Shown here: positions 23,417 through 34,605 of the stretch, in pieces
How positions within the stretch are numbered: the stretch's first letter is position 1
How the letters are laid out: each line of letters opens with the position of its first letter
Assembly: GCF_036588685.1 (NCBI RefSeq)
Contig: NC_086383.1
Span: 48,504,448-48,568,447 of the forward strand
Direction: 5' to 3'
Source: Mytilus trossulus
Taxonomy: Eukaryota > Mollusca > Bivalvia > Mytilida > Mytilidae
Length of the DNA: 64,000 bases
Notes under the pieces: model-generated
The model's database searches: none
What the model saw: the letters and a program-made list of their open reading frames with translations, nothing else
Told to the model about the DNA's origin: nothing
Position numbers and translations under genes: made by a program

Positions 23417-24633
23417 CTGAAAATACAATATATATATATATAATCACAATGTAGTCAAGTCTAAAGACTTTTTTGTATTTAATTTTTTATAATTAAATGC
23501 AGTTCATAAAGTTATTGCTAGTAATTCAAACTTATTTGTTATATTTCGGTGAACTGCCGATGCATTCAGATGCATGACATAAACATGATGAAATCCGATT
23601 CATTCTTAATTTGAACCCCGACAATTCTCAAGTTGTCTCCACCTATAGACTGGGTCTTTGTTCAGTGATTGTTGTCGATGGTTATCGTCAGTAATATATG
23701 TTGTTGGATTATTGTTTGTTCATAAATCAGACCGTTGGTTTTGTCCTTTAAATAATTTCCTATTTGTCGTAGTCCTTAATAGAAGACCGTAAGGTATAGG
23801 TTTTGAGGGAGTGTTGAATGTTTTATAGTGACCAATTATACATGTTCATCAATAGCTTTCTGTGTGGATATTGACAATCGTACCATACCTCTTCTAATTT
23901 TCATAATGAATATAAACTTATATAACCTTAGTAAAGATATTATATCCTTTTTCGTTATTTTCTTTCTATACTAACTTGAACTTAACTAAATCGTATTCCC
24001 TTGCTTCGAATGTGAATAATGAGTCTGTTATTATTCTCAGACACTGCAATTCAGATTTGCTTTTTTTGTTTGTGTTTCAACGCCACTTTTGGGCACCTCA
24101 TTTATGCTATTACGTGGCGGCCAGTTTTTATTGGTGGAGGAAGACGGAGTGCCCGGAGAAAACCACCGACCTTCGATCGGAAAACTGACAATCCGTAGTT
24201 AGACCATTCGACCACCGAAGCCCCCCGCTACAATTCATAGGTAGCTTCCGAAAATTTGAGGGCACCGCATATGAAAGTATGTAAGAACGTGATATCACAT
24301 GATTTCTCTTTCATCGTAAACATATTCTCTTTATCGCATACTTTGATAGTCTAACGCATTATGGCCACATATGATTTTTTTGTACTTAAAAAAAAAACAA
24401 TAACTAGAGATTTTTTTTAAATTTTGACAATGCCTCATACTTCGTTTAATATTTTTCGCACCCACCACTCATGGAATTCCTACTTACCAAATACCGGAGC
24501 ATTATAAAATAAAAAGTTCAAAACGTTTTATTTATGTTAAAAATAATTTGCATTAGATCTGTCATTAATAACTTCTATTAGCCTAAAATAATAATTTAAC
24601 TTTGAAAAAATGTTCTCTAAAATCAGTACTCAC

Positions 24634-24721
24634 CATTGATGCTTTTGCACAAATCCATCATACACAGATAGTTAACAATTAAAAATTTGACAAAATTCCT
24701 TCTTTTACCACTGAGAGTCAT
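24634..24721 (-). CDS. Secreted PAN/Apple-like protein 2, exon 1 (signal peptide)
   Basis: ATG at 24721. 29 codons plus one base end at donor AATG|GTGAGT. The sequence MTLSGKRRNFVKFLIVNYLC has a basic start (KRR) and a hydrophobic core, consistent with a signal peptide, though the core is short. Phase 1 matches exon 2 (23139-23416). The intron is 1.2 kb. Confidence 0.66.
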
Positions 24722-25142
24722 TTTCAAAATATTTTTTAAATGGTCCCATTTGTTTAAAGGCAAATGTGATAAAAATGTGTTTTTTCAGTTAAACGGGTTT
24801 GCTTTAAAAATCAAAAAGTATCTCATTTACATATGAGAAAATTAGTTTTGTTCTGCTTTTATCTTTATCACCAAAGTATATTAATGGGTTAATTATACCT
24901 GAAAACAAGAAATGAGAGAACAATATTAAATAATTCTCTTTTATCTAATACGGCAAAGCTTAAAGTAACGAGAGTAGAATTATACATTTTGAGTCAACAA
25001 TATTATGGATAAAAGGATATTCTAAATCAATTTAAAAAAAATCCAGTTTTGTTCTTGTAGGAAATAATATTTAATTGTTTTGACGTAAACAGCAACACTT
25101 CAATGATACCGAATCTAATTTCATTAAATGTTACAATGTAAA

Positions 25143-25480
25143 AAAGAAGATGTGGTATGATTGCCAATGAGACAACTATCTACAAAAGACCAAAATGACA
25201 CAAACATTAACAGCTATAGGTCACCGTACGGCCTTCAACAATGAGAAAAGCCCATACCGCATAGTCAGCTATAAAAGGCCCCGATAAGACAATGTAAAAC
25301 AATTCAAACGAGAAAACTAACGGCCTTATTTATGTAAAAGAATGAACGAAAAACAAATATGTAACACATAAACAAACGACAACCACTGAATTACAGGCCC
25401 CTGACTTGGGGCAGGCATATACATAAATAATGTGGCGGGGTTAAACATGTTAGCGGGATCCCAACCCTCCCCTAATCTTG
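25143..25480 (+). repeat. R1 dispersed repeat, near full-length copy
   Basis: The most complete R1 copy. In order: 'aagaagatgtggtatgattg', 'ccaatgagacaactatctac', 'ggtcaccgtacggccttcaa', 'catagtcagctataaaaggc', 'gacaaccactgaattacagg', 'gcggggttaaacatgttagc', 'gggatcccaaccctccccta'. About 340 bp, no coding capacity, no obvious TIR. A SINE-like or MITE-like origin is possible. Confidence 0.8.
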
Positions 25481-25499
25481 CACAGTCCGTTTTAGCCTC

Positions 25500-28269
25500 A
25501 AATTAATTTTATATAGTCCCTATACAATAATGTTCATAAATGAAGAAGGGACTGTTTCGTTTCTTAAATTATCTTGTCTAGATTCAAATTCACGTGTACA
25601 TGTTTCCTTTCTCAATTTTATTTACCTCATATTTTGATACAAGTTGTTGTTTGCTATTTGCTGATAGTATCTGGAAAATTGTATAACATTATATTCGTGA
25701 TGCACTATATATGCAAACAACTTAAACATTAAAACAGCTTAAATTACTGTTCATGGTATTAGTATGGGGAGTACTATTCAACCAGGTAAGTTTACGCTTA
25801 AATGGGCAACCGAAAATGCAGATGAACGGATTACTCCTGCCATCAAATCGGCTTTATTGAATTTGCAGGGATTTGTTTTCATCCTTAATACGCATGAAAT
25901 ATTTGTCACTGGACGATCAAAACAATCAATTATAATATATTTTTCTATCAAGGTTTTATTTTTGGAATAGCTTAACTTTAAATATGTCTGGATACATTTA
26001 AGACAGATCATAGTAACAGGTTCTGCGAAGTATATTTTTTTCTCCATTCCTGATACTATCATGGGAACCAAATGTGCACTTACTTCTCTGTATTAACGTT
26101 GAAAAGTTTACAACGTAAATGTTAAGCAACTGTTGGTCTAACTGCTGTTGAATGAGTTATTGGCGCATATAATGAATCATGTAATAAAGTTTGAAAGGAA
26201 AACAATTCAGTTAAAGCATGTGCCTTCAAAAATGACTCGTTTAAAAAAAGTTGTGAAACTAATTCATTTTTTTCTCGAGTCTGGTCCATTTTCAATTGAT
26301 TCTTCCATAAATAATGACGATTTGGTATCTTAACTCATAGTAGCATTGCGAGTTATAATCTCAGAATGTTTTGGCAAGACTGTTCTCACCGAAAAAAATA
26401 TTTTGATGAACATGGCAAGACTGTTCTTACCAAATACAAATTTACAAACATACATTGAATCACTTTATTCTATAGATCAAGATCAATGTTGTAAACGCAA
26501 AATTCAATTTATTTTAGTTTATTAATAACACATGTTATATACTCACAAACGTTGACTGTTTATTCTGTACAGTCGGTGACAACTCGTCAAATTCTCAACA
26601 GCCATGATATTAAGTCTCGCAAAATTTTTATAGAATATTGTAAATCAGTGTACAAGGCTTATAGTATATTCCATTTGACCTCTTTATCTACTAAGAGTCA
26701 TATATAGGAAAATATATTATTTGGTAACGATGTCAAAATGGCGACCTGGGAATGTTTGTGGCCACAGACCACAATTAAATTCTCTATTAGTTCTTTATAA
26801 CATTTTGTTTCATAAAAAAAATTGCACCAAATCTTTTTGTCAATTTTTTTGTGTGTGTAAAGTACAGTTCTAGTCCAAAACTATATCCAAAATTCAAAAA
26901 GATTGCTCTTCTGTATTTTACAAATTCAGCCAATACACATCCGTACACCTATGGACAAGTCAAAAGATGTTCCGAAAGCTGTAAATATCACCTTTTTGCA
27001 CCTGGCCTAATCACTCTTTCCATATCAAAATCAGTTAAAATAAAACATCCAAAAGTTTATTTTAGCTCTCTTCTTTCATTTCCACCCCAGAAAAGCTAAG
27101 AAATGTATGAGAAAGGGAAAGAAAAAAATAAAGGAATAATACACTATAATTGAAGGGAACTATAATCGTAACAACGAAAAGTGAGATCATGAATTGAGTT
27201 GTCTCAGTTTTAATTTTCATAACCACGTGTAAAAATATTTGTACCGATCACACCCATGTAAATGTCTCAAAGTTTAGATTATTTTAAGAGACATCCACCA
27301 TTCTGTATCCTTGGGGGACTTTTGTATATTAAGGACACATATAATAACGAATAAGATACTTTTTGTTGTAATATTTCGCACTCAAATAAAAATAAAGTCT
27401 GCTACCCTCATCGACAAGAAAAAAAAAGAGAGAGTTAATATCAGTGCGGAAACGAAATAACCCTTTACTATTCCGGAATGATACAGATACCAGACTGTGA
27501 ACTAGCAACCATTATTTATAACGAAAATATGTATATAACAAATGCATGAACTATTTGCGATTGAACTTTCATCCAAACTTTGTTGTTAAATGTCATTTTC
27601 TTCTGAATTAAGTGTACATCCGGTTATTTCGGTATATTCCGTAACTACTGACTAACAGATTCTTAACCCGATTTTTCGGGATCGCAATATTAACATTTGA
27701 AGTTGATTTGTTGAACATCATGTCTATATAATGCTTCCATCTAATGATTGAAATATATATTTTTTCCCATTCGTTATTAAAATTTAATTAGAAATCAACT
27801 TTAAATCAGTTTATTTGTACAGGTTGTTTTGGTTACAAGGTATCTATCATAGCAATATGTTCTTTTCATGAACTGGTGTACCTTTTATTTTTCATTATGT
27901 ACCGAGTCAGGATCCTTCTCGCTGGTTTTCGATTGTTATATATATAACACGCTGATTGTTTGTCTAAGACTCGGGATAGCTTAGAACTTGCCTTGACACC
28001 TGCAGAAGGTTTCATATGTATGCTGAACTCTAATTGTGGAATTTTGTTATTTGTTGGGTTGTTAGCTCATTGACATGTATCATATTCTAATAACTGGCGG
28101 AATATATAATGTTCGTACTAGAGACATATCTGCTCTTGTCGGTATACCACGCTATGATTATTTATGTTACGTGTTAACATTTGACAACGAAAGTTTATCC
28201 AAACTAACAATAGAATAATTGTCTTCTCAAATAATAATTATAAAATAATAAAATAAAATAAATAATTAT
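25500..28269. other. No supported gene
   Basis: Several ORFs of 60-97 codons on both strands (25764-27099) have no recognisable motif and no good splice context. A short duplication 'ggcaagactgttct(c/t)acc' occurs at about 26373 and 26411. An A+T palindrome lies at about 28205-28280. Confidence 0.35.
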
Positions 28270-28275
28270 TTTATT
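28270..28275 (-). terminator. Candidate poly(A) signal of Asp-rich gene
   Basis: Minus-strand AATAAA in A+T-rich sequence about 430 bases after the stop. Several near-identical hexamers nearby make the exact site uncertain. Confidence 0.3.
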
Positions 28276-28597
28276 ATTGTGTCACATATTTGATCAGACA
28301 ATATATATATACAACAGTTCATAATACAAACATAGATCAAATATCCAGCCTTAGAATAGACTTATGAGACACTTTAAAACATATCAGACAGCATTATAAC
28401 ATATATTCTGGGATTTAATTCAGATAAATAACGATAAATTCGTCAGCATTCTACATTATAAATGCAAGAAATCAATTTTGTTTGCATATGAATGCTTAAA
28501 AAAAAGAAAATTAAGCAAACACAAACAGAAATACAGATTTTTTTAAATCGAAAAACACTTTCAAGAACTTAACACAAATGAACAAATAATTGTTCTC

Positions 28598-28714
28598 TGA
28601 TGGTTAATTAAATATTATAAATGTACAAAAAAAGTTCTTTAACATAGTTCTCATCATCTTCACTCAAATCGTTGATGTTAATTTTATCAATATCACTAAA
28701 TGCATCTAGATCAA
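28598..28714 (-). pseudogene. Out-of-frame acidic tail downstream of Asp-rich ORF
   Basis: Just past the TAG at 28706-28708, another frame reads DLDAFSDIDKININD, then LSEDDENYVKELF, and ends at TAA after about 35 codons. Composition and the FSDID/SDI words match the main ORF. Upstream that frame is closed by TGA and TAA. One missing base near 28710-28720 would connect them, so either a recent frameshift, a sequencing error or an alternative junction is present. Confidence 0.55.
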
Positions 28715-29515
28715 TGTATCATTATCACCAATTTCATCATCTACGTCGTTGCCAATATCAGATAAATCACTGTCAATAAAATCCGAAAAATCTTGATCGA
28801 TAATTTTATCACCGTCGTCTCCGAAATCATGTATACCTATATCACTTAAGTCTGAAATGTCCTCGTCGCTAAAATGACCATCATTACCATCGTCGTCGCC
28901 TTCATCTCCTTCTATGTCGTCGTCTCCTTCATTGCCAAATAAGTCGTCGCCCCCTCCATTCCCGTCGATCTCATCTTCATCATTATCGACGTCGTTGTCA
29001 CCTTCATTGCCATCGATCTCATCTGCATCACCATCGTCGTCAACTTTATCGTCAACGACATCGTCGTTACCTTCATCGCCATCGATCGCATCTTTATCAC
29101 CATCAGCACCGTCGTCCCCTTTATTTTGATCTACATCATCTCCATCTACATCGTCGTCCCCTTCGTTGTCATCGGCGGCGTTGTCACTTTTATCGTTCTC
29201 GCCATTTACACTGTCGTCAACATTATTGTCTGCATCTTTCCCAACAACCTCTGTATCATCAACCTTGTCGCCGATTTTATAAGCGTCGGCTTTTTCGTCC
29301 TCAGTTACCTCATCATCATCCTTGATATCATCGGTATCGTTATTTACAGCTCTTTTCTTTCGATTATCTAACTCAGTTGAATCACTTAAATCTTCTAAAT
29401 CATCGCTGTTAGAACTGTCTGAGGCAGTAAGTCCTCCATTGTCTATTATAACAGGTTTTGCAGTTACTGTTACGGTAACAAGCAATATAACAAAAGATGT
29501 GATGACAAATTTCAT
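28706..29515 (-). CDS. Asp-rich acidic secreted protein (269 aa)
   Basis: Starts at ATG 29515, ten bases inside an exon whose acceptor (TTTATTTCAG) is visible, so a non-coding exon lies upstream. Residues 1-19 (MKFVITSFVILLVTVTVTA) are a clear signal peptide. A dibasic/furin-like site RKKR sits at 52-55, so a short propeptide is likely. The rest is extremely rich in Asp with Gly, Asn and Glu, in loose repeats such as DEIDGNEGDNDV and EGDDD, and then a Ser/Asp/Ile-rich tail (SDLSDIG). Such polyanionic secreted proteins bind calcium weakly and in bulk. In molluscs they typically belong to shell or extrapallial matrices (Asprich/Aspein-like behaviour), but low complexity prevents a family call. 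The reading continues in another frame after TAG (28598-28714), suggesting a frameshift that removed the true C-terminus. Confidence 0.8.
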   Translation of the reverse strand: MKFVITSFVILLVTVTVTAKPVIIDNGGLTASDSSNSDDLEDLSDSTELDNRKKRAVNNDTDDIKDDDEVTEDEKADAYKIGDKVDDTEVVGKDADNNVDDSVNGENDKSDNAADDNEGDDDVDGDDVDQNKGDDGADGDKDAIDGDEGNDDVVDDKVDDDGDADEIDGNEGDNDVDNDEDEIDGNGGGDDLFGNEGDDDIEGDEGDDDGNDGHFSDEDISDLSDIGIHDFGDDGDKIIDQDFSDFIDSDLSDIGNDVDDEIGDNDTLI

Positions 29516-29859
29516 TTTCGTTATCTGAAATAAAATTTTATTTATTAGTAAGAGTTTAGCTTTTTAAATTTATTCTTTAAGAATAAAGTTAACTTTGTTC
29601 TTTTCAACAGTATGACCAATGGAACTAGAAATAATGGATTGTAATACATTTTACTTTATTGACATTGTGTATATGGTTATTTGTTTTCTTTTTAATGATT
29701 AGATGACTTTCTTTGACAGTATATGAAAAAAATATCATTAAACAACCCACATGATACAATCAAAAAGAACAAAAGTTTTCAAGAAATAATTAGCAAAAAA
29801 TATACTATGTCATTATTGTCTTGTAAGTAAATTAACTGAATGATATATGCCAAACATAC

Positions 29860-29920
29860 CTGTTTTCCTTTTCAATTGTTTGAGGTTCAATTAAACAAGT
29901 TTATTTATCAATTGTTCAAA
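29860..29920 (-). other. Non-coding first exon of Asp-rich gene
   Basis: A strong donor AACAG|GTATGT ends a candidate exon at 29860. The intron 29526-29859 closes at the acceptor before the ATG exon. The 5' limit is estimated from the TATA-like box about 30 bases upstream. Confidence 0.45.
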
Positions 29921-29940
29921 GACGTCTGCAGTAAATGCAG

Positions 29941-29949
29941 TTTTAAATA
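29941..29949 (-). promoter_or_regulatory. TATA-like box of Asp-rich gene
   Basis: Minus-strand TATTTAAAA about 80-90 bases before the donor of the non-coding exon. Position and sequence suit a core promoter with a start near 29915-29920. Confidence 0.4.
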
Positions 29950-31550
29950 TCACGGATCTGTTTAGCGTTGCGTATTTCCTTTTCGAATTAAAATCGTACT
30001 TAGTTAATATAAATATTATCATATATTTAAGTTTATGATCACCTACATGTACTTTATCCGGATTCGAACGATTTTCTATTTTAAAATTAAACCTTTTAAT
30101 TTTAAAATATCTCTGTGCTGTATTCTAATGAAAATGCCTAATATTCAACTAATCATATTCCGGTTTTTCGGTTTTAAGTTATTTCCCTGTGTCATTTTAC
30201 ACAAAAAAATGTTGTGTTTCATATAGTCGTTATAACTTTTAACACACGCCTACAAAAATCATTTGTTTTATTCACTTCTTCTTAAAATTTACTGTTGAAT
30301 TGATGTATTATCGTACTCTCGTATGCAGTAACCTTCACTATGGGATCTCTTGTGAGAAATTAAGCACACCCGCAGCAAATGTGAAATGAAAAACCGTGAC
30401 GAAAGACAAGATGCAAACGTGGGGACTTCAGAGGGAGGAGTTTGAACAGCGGGCATGAACGGTTGTCGTTACTAGGTCAAATATGTCTATTTCGAAGTAT
30501 AACATTAAAGTCATGATAAATGAATTAGTTACAACATGTGCATCATTTAAGAGTATGGAAGTGTTTTAAGTTAATGCAATTTATTAAATACATGCCCATT
30601 TGATAAAATTCATTATTCTGCAATAGTAGATATACGCATGTGCAAACAAATTTTATTGGATTTAAAGCACGGGTTTATTCTCTAAAAAATCACATTGCCA
30701 GTCGTTTGCTTAAAATTGTTTACAAACAAAAAAGGAAAATTCATGGAAGAGCCTACACAAACGTTCTACACTATACACATCGGACATAGAAATTACCTTA
30801 ATTGTCCTAATCAGGATCGAAATAATTTATCGCTCACTATCGCTCGGGGAAACATTATCACGAATATATTGCTACATGTTAAAACTACAATAAAGTATAG
30901 CTTGCATCAATTATTCCTTAAATAATATCGTTCAGACTGTCAAAATTGTATGATTAATCTGCATCCTTATTACTGCATGTAAACTGTCTGTTACAAATCA
31001 GAAGATTGGAGGAAGGATGTCAATGGTCTAAATAAAATAGGATACAAAATTGTATAGAATACCATGCAATCGTATACTTGTACGTTAAGTGCATATGGAA
31101 TTATGTACTTTAAAATCAAGGATATATTGTTTTATAGGTAATACGCAAGGTTGTGTATTTCTGTATGGTTGTAACTTGATACTTGTTGTTGACTTATGTT
31201 ATATCTTGTTACAAAAATAAACCAAAGGACTGGAGTGTGAACTATTGCAGGTCATCCTGACATTCTACTTCAATGCGCAAAACCAACGTGTATTGTTAAG
31301 TTTAAAAGGTCCCTCCATAACAGAATCGGGAATATTTGAAAAGACAAAATACAACAAAGGCGATTCAAACTACAAAACAACAACAACCACTGTATTACAG
31401 ATTTCACACATGGACAGGCACTTTCCACAACGTTCACTGATATATAGCTAGTATACATAGAGCTCTCTGTATGATACACCAGAGACCGCTGTGGACATTA
31501 AATTTGGATTTGATAGTAAATAGCAAATAAAAGAAATTTCTAGTATATGT
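29950..31550. other. No supported gene
   Basis: Contains ORFs of 63-76 codons without motifs and a GC-richer patch at 30350-30470. 31365-31415 has a short R1-like phrase ('acaacaaccactgtattaca'). Confidence 0.35.
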
Positions 31551-31552
31551 AG

Positions 31553-32345
31553 GTTCATATTATACTTTCCGCTATATAGATGATGTTCTTTCATTAAATG
31601 ATTCAAAATTTGGTGACTATGTTGAACGCATCTATCACATCGAACTATGGATAAAGTATACTACAGATACAGGTAAGTCGGCCGTATATCTTGATTTACA
31701 TCTAGAAATTGACCATGAGGGTCGATTGAAAACAAAACTGTACGACAAAAGAGATGATTTCAGCTTTCCAATTGTGAATTTTCCATTTCTAAGTAGCTAC
31801 ATTCCAGCAGCACACACATACGGGGTATAGATCTCCCAATTGATATGATATTCCCGTGCTTGCATTTCCTATCCTGATTGTCTTGATAGAGGGTTGCTGA
31901 TCAAAAGGAAGCTTTTATGCCAAGAGTCCCAAAAGGGGAAGTTGAAATCATCCTTTCATAAATTTTACGGACGCCATCACGAGTTGGTCGACCGTTATGG
32001 AATAACCGTTTCACAAATAATATCGGATATGTTCCTTACGTCGTAACTATATTCCCCTTCCCTTTCATGAATATGACCCTCCGAATAAGACTATTTACCG
32101 GATTTGTTTTCACATTAGCAACACGACGGGTGCCACATATGGAGCAGGATCTGCGTAACCTGCTGGAACACCTGATATCACCCCTAGTTTTTGGTGGGGT
32201 TCGTGTTGCGTATTCTTTAGTTTTTTTTATGTTGTGTCATTTGTACTATTGTTTGTCTGTTTGTCTTTTTTATTTTTAGCCATGTCGTTGTCAGTTTATT
32301 TCGATTTATGAGTTTGACTGTCGCTCTGGTATCATTCGTCCCTTT
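31553..32345 (+). mobile_element. 5'-truncated Penelope-like element fragment with 3' tail
   Basis: Begins inside RT motif C: FRYIDDVLSL then NDSKFGDYV, followed by SAVYLDLHLEID, GRLKTKLYDKRDDFSFPIVN and FPFLSS. The frame then breaks (stops around 31828 and 31840), and a homologous tail reads KFYGRHHELVDRYGITVSQ at about 31960-32020. The 3' non-coding end (to about 32345) matches 60180-60545, 53057-53430 and 56858-57040 in reverse. Dead copy. Confidence 0.75.
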
Positions 32346-32809
32346 TTTTTACAGTAAACACGCGGAATGAATTACTTAATTGAAAAAAAAGGATTTTGGT
32401 AAAAGGGGGAGGGCCACAAAATATTTGCCCTGTCCCTAAGCACCTATGTTTTAACATAATGAACGACTCTGTTACAAAAAGAGCGCTGTTTTTTCACATG
32501 TCTGAGTAGCGTTATCGATATAAAGCAAACATATGAAAGAAGATGGGTTGATTGTGAATGAAATTGTAACATTGAAAAAACTGAAACAATGTAATTATTA
32601 TGAATTTTCATACAAGAGACCATACAATTTTTTTTAAAGTACGAAAAGATACAAAGCACAACAGTTGACGGTTATTTGAGATTCTGGTAGTATAACATAG
32701 ATATGAGAAGATATGGTATGATTTCTTACAATCAAATGCCAAGGACTATCTCTAATTTGTGGACGTTGCGTTTGCCTTTTTCTCCGTGTTAAGAAAAATT
32801 CTAATCGGA

Positions 32810-32875
32810 CAGTTCATAATCAAATGGCAAAATCAAAAGTTCAATCACATCAAACGAATTGATAACAACTGCCAT
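32810..32875 (-). repeat. R3 dispersed repeat copy
   Basis: Reverse R3: 'aatcaaatggcaaaatcaaa' preceded by a diverged 'tcggacagttc'. Confidence 0.5.
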
Positions 32876-33449
32876 ATTCCTGACTTGATACAAGCATTTT
32901 GTTATGTAGAAAATGGTGGATTGAACCTGGTTTTATAGCTAGCTTAACCTCTGACTTGTTTCACAGTCGCATCAAATACCATTATATACCAACAACGATG
33001 CGTGAACAAAAAAACCCAGACAAAATAGGTAAAAATGTCGAAAATTGGGTTACTGTAGTCAAGATTGTGTTATATTAGAGATGACTATATATTTCAAATT
33101 TGAGGTATAAGTCTAAAAATGAGGCGGAGGAAGCTGCGTCTATTGTTTCTGTAATTTCTAGCTCTGGGTGATATATTAATCTATCTAAGCTTCTGAACAA
33201 GAGTGCATACCATTTCAGCAAAATGAACGTCACAACAAACTCCGAAACATTCATTTGAACAAAACAATACATGATACTGCCAAAGCTAGAGGTTCCTAAT
33301 TTGGCACAGATGCCAAAAAGGGTAGGGGTGTACTAAGAATTTTCTTATCCCAGGCATAGATTACCTTAGCCGTAAAGGCACATTTTTTTTAAAATGTTTT
33401 GGTCTTCAATGCTCTTCAACATTATACTTGTTCGGCTTTTGAACAATTT

Positions 33450-33530
33450 TGTTCTGAGCGTCACTAACGAGTTTTAGGCAGACGAAACGCGTACTAAATT
33501 ATAAGCCTGATACCTTTGATAACTACTTAC
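33450..33530 (+). repeat. R2 dispersed repeat copy
   Basis: 'gagcgtcactaacgagtttt', 'gacgaaacgcgtactaaatt', 'gatacctttgataactactt'. Confidence 0.6.
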
Positions 33531-33679
33531 ATGTTTTGTGTGATCTCCCTTAACAAATCCCAACAATACGCATAGTCAGACTGAGTCACAAAGAACTCTT
33601 GAGTCCGATTTTAGATTTGATTTAACAAACGGAACTGAGCAGCATGACAATGAAAAACATATATAAACTAAGTATAAAT

Positions 33680-34075
33680 AAAGAAGATGTGGTATGATTG
33701 CCAATGAGACAACTATCCACAAAAGACCAAAATGACACAGACTAAGGACTGCTAACTGTTAACTAACATGCCAGCTCTAGACCCCACTTAAACCGATTGA
33801 AGCATTATGCCAATATCTTGGTTTATATGAGGTAAATAAGTGTGAATGGGTATTCATGTGGTTTTTTTTTTGGTTTTTGTTTAAATATACTGTAATCTCA
33901 TTTTCTGTGCTTAATTTTGTAATTCATTCAATTGTATAGCTCAAATTCGGGACACCATGGTTGGTTAATAAAATTATCTAATCTTATCATCGTCGTAAAA
34001 TAGTCGAGAAGAACATATTCCGTATAAATCCAACAAGTTTTATAAAATATTAATTTATTTCCGATGTATATACTA
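33680..34075 (+). repeat. R1 5' part joined to R4 3' part
   Basis: 33680-33742 is the beginning of R1 ('aagaagatgtggtatgattg', 'ccaatgagacaactatccac'). From about 33755 the sequence matches the R4 end ('taactaacatgccagctcta', later 'agaagaacatattccgtata'). Confidence 0.6.
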
Positions 34076-34234
34076 TGAGGGAATCAATATGGTTTTTCTT
34101 TTATAAATTATGTTTTCTTTTCTACTTTTCAGCCATTTCCATATATGTATCGGAAGACAACGTAATAATAATTAAGCAAGCGAAATAAATAAGTATAATC
34201 AAGCAAATAAAAGGGGGAAAATAACAAACGATAT

Positions 34235-34350
34235 ACTAGTATAACTATAAGGACGAAGTATATACCAGTTTAACTATAAGGACGAAGTATACCAGTATAA
34301 CTTTAAGGACGAAGTATACCAGTATAACTATAAGGACGAAGTATATCATT
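34235..34350. repeat. Minisatellite, unit about 27-30 bp, four copies
   Basis: Unit 'AACTATAAGGACGAAGTATA' followed by 'ccagt(t/a)t', repeated with minor changes (one copy has CTTTAAGG). Confidence 0.75.
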
Positions 34351-34407
34351 TTCATTATATCGTGATAATCGTAACTACAATTACAGTATATAGATCTAGA
34401 GTAATTT

Positions 34408-34605
34408 TAGGAAGATGTGGTATGAGTACCAATGAGACAACTCTTCAAAGTCACACTTAACAAAAGTAAAATATATGTCAAGGTACAGTCTTCAAAACGG
34501 AGACTTGGTTCAAACCGAACAGCAAGCAATAAAGAACCCGAAAACGTTACTAGTGTAAAACCATTCAAACGGGAAACCCAACGGTCTAATCTATATACTG
34601 AACCA
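34408..34605 (+). repeat. R1 dispersed repeat, diverged copy
   Basis: 'gaagatgtggtatgagtacc', 'aatgagacaactcttcaaag', 'ggagacttggttcaaaccga', 'gtaaaaccattcaaacggga'. Close to the subtype at 48.97-49.13 and 42.19-42.29 kb. Confidence 0.6.

Noticed and set aside
24060..24240. GC-richer block 'gtggaggaagacggagtgcc' ... 'accaccgaccttcgatcgga'
   Set aside because: Looked like an exon, but no long frame or splice pair. Probably another dispersed repeat seen only once here.
25764..26333. Short ORFs MGSTIQPGKFTLKW... (+), MVPMIVSGM... (-) and MNELLAHIMN... (+)
   Set aside because: Mutually overlapping or TTG-started, with no homologous motif and no paralogue in the window.
28914..29129. Plus-strand Ser/Pro-rich ORF (71 codons), with neighbours at 29126-29371 and 29322-29528
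   Set aside because: Antisense shadow of the Asp-rich coding repeats on the minus strand. GAT/GAC codons read backwards give Ser/Ile/Val.
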